From NCBI GenBank assembly GCA_963920765.1, contig OY987244.1, forward strand, positions 1,490,501-1,554,500: DNA of 64,000 nt, read 5' to 3'. The position numbers and the translations under genes are program-made. This document shows positions 57,422 through 64,000 of the stretch, in pieces. The first letter of the stretch is position 1. Every line of letters starts with the position of its first letter. The notes under the pieces were generated by a model. The model was not told the DNA's origin and made no database searches. It was given only the letters and a program-made list of their open reading frames with translations. The DNA is from Ulota crispa (lineage: Eukaryota; Streptophyta; Bryopsida; Orthotrichales; Orthotrichaceae).

Positions 57422-58426
57422 TGTAAAATTTCTCATTGACTATACGAATACAAACTCTATATCAATAAAGAATTCCAAAGTAAAAATGATAAATCATAAT
57501 GCACTTCGTATCAGTCAGAGTTGTAAATAGAATTTTCTTGAACATACAAGTACGCCATTAGAAATATTTACATATGCCTTTAGAATTTAGATGTTTCCAT
57601 GAATATGGTGTTTGAAATGTCCAATATGCAAGCATTTCCAAATTGTCAATTTAGAGGTCTTGTTTAGATTTTTGTGATAAATTTTGACAATTTCTAATTA
57701 TATCCATTAAGTTTCCCATGTCCCAAGTCTCATTGAAGCTTGTGAATTTGGTTGGTGTAGAGCCAACATTTGGAAATTGGCACTTTCCAATATATTCCCA
57801 GTCCCACATTCCAAATCATTGCATTTTATTTACATGGCAACACTTTTTGAAAGTTTTGGTGCCAAAAAAAGTGGGATTTTACTCAAGGTTTGGGTTGACC
57901 CTTTTGTCAAACCCAAATTTCAACCCAAGTTTCACCAATAATTTTTCATAAAATATTCATGACTTTCTTTAATATTCATTCGTTCTTTTAATAACCCAAC
58001 TAAATTGAGATCTCCCATTGAATTGGAATTTGCAGAGATAGGACATGCGACATAGTGTGAACTACCCTTAAGGCTTACATGTTACATAGGTATGGCCATT
58101 ACACATTATGTGCCAAAGCTTTTGAGCTCCCTTGAACTTTCAAGTGATTATTAAGTAATTGAAATATACCTACAAGTTTCTTGTCCATGCTCAACCCCTA
58201 AAGGATGTTGCCTACCAAAAATGTTGTTTACATTTGTATGAGAACTATTTAATACTTGAAGAAATGATTTTATGACAAATGTCAAAAACTCCTCAAAATG
58301 TCCTAGTTAATCAATCATATGTCTACGACTTTGCTGGAAATTTGCCTACTCCAATAAAATTCATGTGCTATCCAAACACCCCATCCCTATACAACGTGGG
58401 AGTCCATATACAAAACAGCAACATCC
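57422..58426. other. AT-rich intergenic DNA with an isolated CCCCTAAAGGA string
   Basis: Near 58193-58205 CAACCCCTAAAGGATG resembles one terminus of the TTAA family, but no partner end was found. No gene is recognisable. Confidence 0.3.
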
Positions 58427-59209
58427 TTAACCCATGAGCGCCCCAGCTCCCCATATATGGCCTCCCATGATTTCAAAGCCCTATTTTGAGAGACTGGATC
58501 TAACTTTTTGATCTTGCTATAAACTACAATTATGAAGGCATTCAAGTTGTTCATGCCAATGGAGTAATGGCGATGAAAATCAAATTGTTGTACAAGCGTT
58601 GCATGAGATTTGAGTGGATGAAACACCATACAAGGAGTGGTGGTAAGCATATGGGGTGTGGTGGCAAGCAGCGTTTTATAAACTGCAACCGGTCAATATC
58701 CCTTGCAAGTTTCCTTGTGTACACTTTGTGATAGTAAGAAAGTTGTTAGCAAGGGTTCAAGCATGTCTAAACCTTTATTATGGCAACTGTTACCAATTGT
58801 GCCAATCATTGTTTTTCGTGCAATAGAGATTTGAAACCCTAAAACTTGACTTAAAAGGAAGTGCAATCTTCAATAATTTACAAGTGTGTGCATTCACATC
58901 TAATCTTGCTGCTCACAAAATTTGAGATGAATTTGGGGCTTCTCAAATTTTGTAAAAATCATCAAATAGCAACTACCTACCAAAAAGTGAGATTTTGTCA
59001 TCACATGTTGTTTGATCAAATGTTATAATCTCCCATCTCCCACAATAGATTCTTCTCAAAATTTACAAGTCATTTTATAAGTAGGTATTTCACTATTTTC
59101 AATGGTCACTTTTTGAGAATCATCCAATTGACCAAGATACGATGCATCAAAGTTGTTGGTCCCCAGAAACCCCAATTTAGCGAAAACAGCCTGGGCGCTC
59201 AGGAGTTAA
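58427..59209. mobile_element. TTAA-flanked piggyBac-like MITE, subfamily F
   Basis: TTAA stands at 58427-58430 and 59206-59209. The ends are CCCATGAGCGCCCCAGC and inward CTCCTGAGCGCCCAGGC. The interior is the inverse of 44317-45078. It is 783 bp. Another TTAACCCCTC string begins at 59213, right beside it. Confidence 0.75.
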
Positions 59210-60619
59210 GTCTTAACCCCTCAAAAAACAACTATACAACCATATTGCCAGTTGTCATTTTTGAACTTACCTTAGTCGTTTAGATAGCGTATACATTTTA
59301 AACGGATATCTTTACTCTAAAATAAGACGTGATATCTACCTATGTAAAAGAAGTTTGAGCTGATTTTGTGAGAAGGTGGGGTGTCTAAATCTTGACAAAG
59401 AATGGTTAATTGATATCTATAACAAAACCGATTGATTAGATACACCTTTGATGGTGCTAATAAGTACCGAGTATAACGTCAAAAGAGTTCTAGCAATATT
59501 TGTATTGTTGACGTTGAAAAATGTATACCTATTTATTTTAGACCTTTGAGTCAATTTACCACTATTACAAAAAAAAATCCATATATACATGTGGTTGATA
59601 TAATGAAATGTTCTAAAAAATACTATGATCTTTTTAAATTTTGAATTAAGTTCAAAATCTAAATTAACATTTTGCATAAGATTTAGTTGTTTGAAGTTTA
59701 ACACATAGAGCTTGCACTTATACTAAAAAATGTAGTAGTTTTCAATAGTTTAATATGGAAGTAGAAACTAACCTCATCAAGTTTCATTTCCTTAGCTAAC
59801 TCGATGACAAAAAACATCATATTTCTTAAATTGGGAATTTTGTAACACTTTGGGTTTAAGTTGACCAACTTAAACCAAGCATTAGGGTACAGCTTGGGAA
59901 TCTGGTTTTTGCAATATCACAATTAGATTTAAGTAAAGAACATCCACTTTAAGAGTGAAAGGATTTTTAATGTTGAACACCTAAATTGAGACAATGGTCT
60001 AATTGGAAGTTTGCAACACAATATAAAATGACACAAATGTTTTTGCAGTCTCATATAAATAAGGTTCTTTGATGTTAACACTCAAATCAATAAATAGAGT
60101 GACAGTGATAGATGTAATTTTCATAAGAGTAATGAAGCACTTGTCACCTATGTAGAATTATAGAATTCCATATTTCAATATAAACTATAAATCTTCCAAA
60201 CAAACGAGGTAACAACTACTCACTTACTTTTCATTTTTCCACATTTTGGAAAAGCCTTGCTACTCCTTTAGCTACATAGCATTCAATAGCACTAGTAAAG
60301 GCTGCTCTCCCTCCAAGACAATGGTGTGGAATATTCTACACCATTCTTTAACTATGGGACACTTGGCTAAAATTGTCAAAGTTTATGAAAGAGAGGCTCA
60401 ATTTTGTGCACATACGTCGATGTGAGGGGCTAGCCATGCTAGAAAATTAATTAATTAGTTAATTAACTAATAATTTTGTCACGATGAAGTTCATGGATGA
60501 TATTGGATGATACTTGAAGAGAGAGAAAGGCAGCCTCTCTTTAGGCTACTAAGTATTATGTACCGGATCCACTACATCAAAACAATACTTAGATAATGTT
60601 GGAAGCTTTTTGCCCTACT
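59210..60619. other. AT-rich intergenic DNA
   Basis: A palindromic TTAATTAATTAGTTAATTAA-type string lies near 60449-60470. No gene is recognisable. Confidence 0.3.
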
Positions 60620-61581
60620 TTAACCTCTAAAGGACCAAGTGGTTGTCCAACAACCACTTGAGAACTTGGGTAGGGTCATATGGAGTCAATTTTTATTGGA
60701 TGTTCTCAAAATTGTTACACAAGGTGTATATGTATCTCCCAAGTGGAAATGTAAATTTCCCCAATTGGATGCCTGATTCAAAACTTTTGCTGCCCAAAAG
60801 AATTTGGGGAGCTTGGGCAATTTGGGCATCTTTAGAAAATCTTATGTTAAAACTCTTAACAACTTTTGAAATTTGGCTACTATGTAACTAAAAAAACATG
60901 GTGTACAATTGTCAAAAAAACAAATAAATTGAGCTCTCACATCACATTCTAAAGGGAGTCAAACTTTTTAAACTATGTTTGGGCAATTTCAAGAAAAAAT
61001 ATTTATCTCTAATTTCAGGCCCTATTATCTCTCAATTTACACATCCAAAGCTCTTGAAACTTTTTTTCACATATTCCGGATGTTTGTCGCTAACTTTATA
61101 CCATTCAAATTTCAATAAAAGACTTCCTCATTGCACAAGAAATCATGAAAGAATGACTAATGTATTGCCAATTCACCAAGCCTCCTTGCATTGCAGGGTG
61201 ATTTAGAATAAGCTAGATTCTATATTTGCATCCAAATTTTTTCATGAGTGAACCTATGTACCTAACATCATGTGCTTGTGAATGGTTAAAAAGCTCCTTT
61301 TTGTGTAAAGAAAAAAATTTACTCTAGGAAGGCTCAAAGTCTGCTAACCTTGTTTTGCAAGAATGAAAAAAAGTTGTTTTTCTCACTTCAAACATTATAA
61401 TCTTACAATTTGCACGGTCATATGGGCTGAATTTCTTTCACACATTAGTTTATCTATTTCACACACTTTTGTAAAGTTGAAGTTTAGAAAAAATACATAT
61501 TTCAATTTTGGGCAATGGACTAAAAATCGGCAGTTTCTGAGATTTTTTCTCAAAAAACACCCTTCCTCCTTTAGGGGTTTA
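60620..61581. mobile_element. piggyBac-like MITE, about 960 bp
   Basis: The left end is TTAACCTCTAAAGGACCAAG. The right end read inward is TAAACCCCTAAAGGAGGAAG, with the flank TTTA instead of TTAA. An extra inverted pair (GTGGTTGTCCAACAACCAC) follows the left end. Length is like subfamily B but the interior is only distantly similar at best. Confidence 0.7.
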
Positions 61582-61929
61582 CTCCAATTATTTTGAAAGT
61601 CAAACCATTTTGTAGTTGTCTTGCGCTGGGGTTCCAACAAATAAGTCAAGTATGAAAAAGGACCTAAGATCAATAATTCAATTGCAAATATAATCAAACA
61701 AAAGCCTACCAACAAGATGAATAAAGAGACAAAAGTTGGAATTTTAGGTCAAGAATGAAATAGAAACCAACTTCGTTGAGTTAATTCAATTGTAAAGAAA
61801 TCAACAACATGTTTGACAAATTGATAAAAAAAACGAATACATGAACATACACAAAAAGTGGAGCAAACAATGACAATTTAATAGATGTTACTATGTTAGA
61901 AGTGAAAACTGAAAAGTCACTCAATTTTT

Positions 61930-62292
61930 TAGGGAACTTTTTATAGATATCCATGGAGTTTGCGATATTTGTATAGATGTCTTTGATTTTTCAAAAATTG
62001 CACAAATACTCTTAGACCATAATTTTCAAATGTTTATTTTGTTGTGTATGCCATTTTTCTTCTCCCTTTATGTGCATGCTGCTACTTCCTTCTCCCTTAA
62101 GTCCCTTTGTGCACACGTAGAACATGAAAAAAACAACTTGCTCACAAAGGAAGAAGGAAGTGGCATGCACAATGATTAGAAAGCCTGAAAATTATGGTTC
62201 AAGGGTATTTGTGCAATTTCTGAAAAACTAGGATCTCCCGGGGTATTCATACAATTATTGTAAACTTCAAAAGTATTCATCAAAATTTCCCA
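61930..62292. repeat. Foldback MITE, about 360 bp
   Basis: Left arm TTTTTCAAAAATTGCACAAA and CCATAATTTTCA pair with the right arm (TGAAAATTATGG and TTTGTGCAATTTCTGAAAAA). The centre holds a purine-rich segment pairing with CTTCCTTCTCCC. Same family as 2774-3075. Confidence 0.65.
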
Positions 62293-63877
62293 TTTTTTTA
62301 TATGCATAGATTCAAATGACATTGTAAGTCCATTGTCAAAAGAAAATTTGTTAGATTTTTGACATATTCCCAATTTACAGTTTTCGTCCCAACAACTAGA
62401 AAATTTGGACCATATGGTGTACACCATAGTTCAGCCACTCTAGCTGGTTGTATCTTATATTTGCAGGTCAAAATGTTAGGTAATATGTGGCGGGACAAAA
62501 GATTTGGAGTGTTAGCTGCTAAAGGCCGTGTTATGGAGAAATTTCTTGTCTCTGGGATAAATGAGAACAACCAATTCCAAGCGGAGGCCAAGCATTCTGA
62601 AGTTCTCCGCCGTTGCTGCAACGGAGTGGAGTTCTCGTACGCTAGTGGAGGAATTAACGTTTCCCCCGCTTATTTAATATTCCCGCTCTCCCTGATGACA
62701 AGTGTCTTTAGCAGCAGCAGCATTATTCATGGATCTGCTATATATTTTTTGGCCTCCTGAAGCACAGTACTCACCATGATCTCACCACGATGTTACATTT
62801 TAAAACCGAGCAAACTTTACACACAATTTAGTAGTGTTTTTAGCCACTTAAATTAATCATAAAAATCACGTTAGCGATCACTGTTCACTGGTAGCGACTG
62901 TTTCTTTTCACACTGAATATTATAATTATTACATACAATTGTGTTTTTTCTCATTAACTGGATACGAAATTGCAGAGTAGTTGTATACGGTCATCCCCTA
63001 AACGAGCTGGGCTCAGGTGAGTACCTGTACAATACTTAGTTGAAAAGGATCGTCGCACCGTATCACACACCACTAGCAAATACAAATTCATGTCATATTC
63101 CACAGGCAATGTTCTATGAAAACTGTGTGAAAGTTTACAGTAGACTGAGTCCTTCAGCATTTAAGTTAAGTTACTAAGCTTAGATGCTCACTTCGTTGTG
63201 ATGGCCTTTCGCAGGCGCCTTGCAGGGGTTGGGAGGAATTCTTGCTGGTGATATTTTTTTTGACAGGGAGCTGTACTGTACAGTACAGTTGTGGAAGAGA
63301 AATTGATGCTTGAATAGTATCATCATCCTTTGAATGAATGTATCGGACTAGCTAGTTAAACACCCTGTGTTTACAGGACTTAACTTCGTATGCAACGGAT
63401 CCCTGCAGAAGTCGCAGAGACGTTTCGAGAGGTCAAGCAGTACCAGGAACCATTGAACCACGTAGGTACAAGGACTCATCTGCTCTTCTGCTGCCGCCTG
63501 CCGTAAGCGCAAGGGCCGCTTGTCATTGTGGCCAACCAAGTCGAGAGGCAGTGGGATTTAGTGGTCAAATTTTGTTGAGAGATCAAAGAAATGGGTTGAA
63601 AATAGATAATAAGATATTGATTTTGAAATTTTTGGCTGGTTTTGGTGTGAAGTTTCTAAATAGCCAAGTCCAAAGGTCAAGCCCAAAACTCAAATTTTCA
63701 ACAATTTCACAACCTCATAACTTGAATAGTCATAGTGTGAAGCCTCCAAAGGTCAAGCCCAAAGTCCAAACCCATAACGTTTTTGTTCAAGATTCCAATC
63801 TAAAAGTTTTTGACTAAGTTTTCATTGAAATTGCTACAGATTGCCATTTCTACTACGTCGTAGTAAAATTGTGATAA
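62293..63877. other. Intergenic DNA
   Basis: Around 62460-62760 composition is more balanced and both strands have open frames (62359-62760 plus, 62298-62621 minus), with no recognised domain. Copy 6 of the 65-bp motif is at 62818-62890. TACTGTACAGTACAGT near 63273-63288 is a small palindrome. Confidence 0.35.
62818..62890. repeat. 65-bp dispersed motif, copy 6 of 6
   Basis: Contains TTTAGTAGTGTTTTTAGCCA, CTTAAATTAATCATAAAAAT and GCGATCACT. Confidence 0.5.
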
Positions 63878-63983
63878 ACAAGTAAGTGACAGCAACTAAA
63901 CCACAACTGCACTAACTATACAACAACTACAAAATGACTCCATTTCACTTGTACAGTTGTAGTTTAGTTATTGTCACTTAGTT
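63878..63983. mobile_element. Small hairpin MITE, about 106 bp
   Basis: The left arm AAGTGACAGCAACTAAACCA with CAACTG pairs with the right arm read inward (AAGTGACAATAACTAAACTA with CAACTG). The loop is about 35 bp. Confidence 0.65.
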
Positions 63984-64000
63984 GTTTAGGACTTTTTTTT

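Noticed and set aside
58190-58206. CAACCCCTAAAGGATG as a further TTAA-family element
   Set aside because: Only one terminus is visible; it may be a solo remnant, but a partner end could not be found.
62298-62760. Opposed open frames of 107 and 133 codons
   Set aside because: Mutually overlapping on opposite strands and without known motifs; composition is slightly more balanced but not enough to call a gene.
1-64000. Retroelement, Polinton, CRISPR, tRNA and rRNA searches by eye
   Set aside because: No long terminal direct repeats with TG...CA ends, no reverse-transcriptase, integrase or capsid motif, no regular spacer array and no tRNA or rRNA signature was seen.

Overview
The window looks like nuclear DNA of a land plant, most likely a bryophyte (moss-like). 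The genes have short plant-type GT-AG introns, and intergenic DNA is strongly AT-rich. A relic of the plastid gene ycf2 sits in the nuclear sequence, and a tetratricopeptide-repeat relic resembles repeat proteins I associate with mosses. Species cannot be fixed from the sequence alone.

Only three intact genes are supported, all xyloglucan endotransglucosylase/hydrolases (XTH, GH16). They lie at 889-2350 (+, three exons), 39041-40701 (+, four exons) and 48234-49812 (-, four exons). They share intron positions and phases, so they are dispersed paralogues. The first has lost intron 3 and carries changes at normally invariant active-site-cleft positions. All three products should be secreted and act on cell-wall xyloglucan. 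A degenerate zinc-finger, transposase-like gene fills about 12105-16335 on the minus strand.

The rest is mostly small non-coding mobile elements. The main observation is a set of about 19 elements (223-962 bp, roughly 10.8 kb or one sixth of the window). Nearly all are bounded by TTAA and have inverted ends starting CCC(C/T)TAAA or a close variant. They fall into several size subfamilies, encode nothing, and one is nested in another's terminus with TTAA on both sides. TTAA plus CCC...GGG ends is the signature of the piggyBac superfamily, which is not among the usual DNA-transposon groups of land plants. Two of them interrupt recognisable coding relics (ycf2, TPR), so the empty sites can be reasoned out.

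Other structure includes TA-flanked elements with AGGT(A/G)AG-type ends (1-21, 7212-7541, 9736-10051, 45076-46291, 54408-54736) and two long foldback palindromes of about 0.8-0.9 kb (20260-21142, 27781-28603). There are also smaller hairpin elements, a six-copy motif of about 65 bp, and several tandem repeats. No tRNA, rRNA or CRISPR array was seen.
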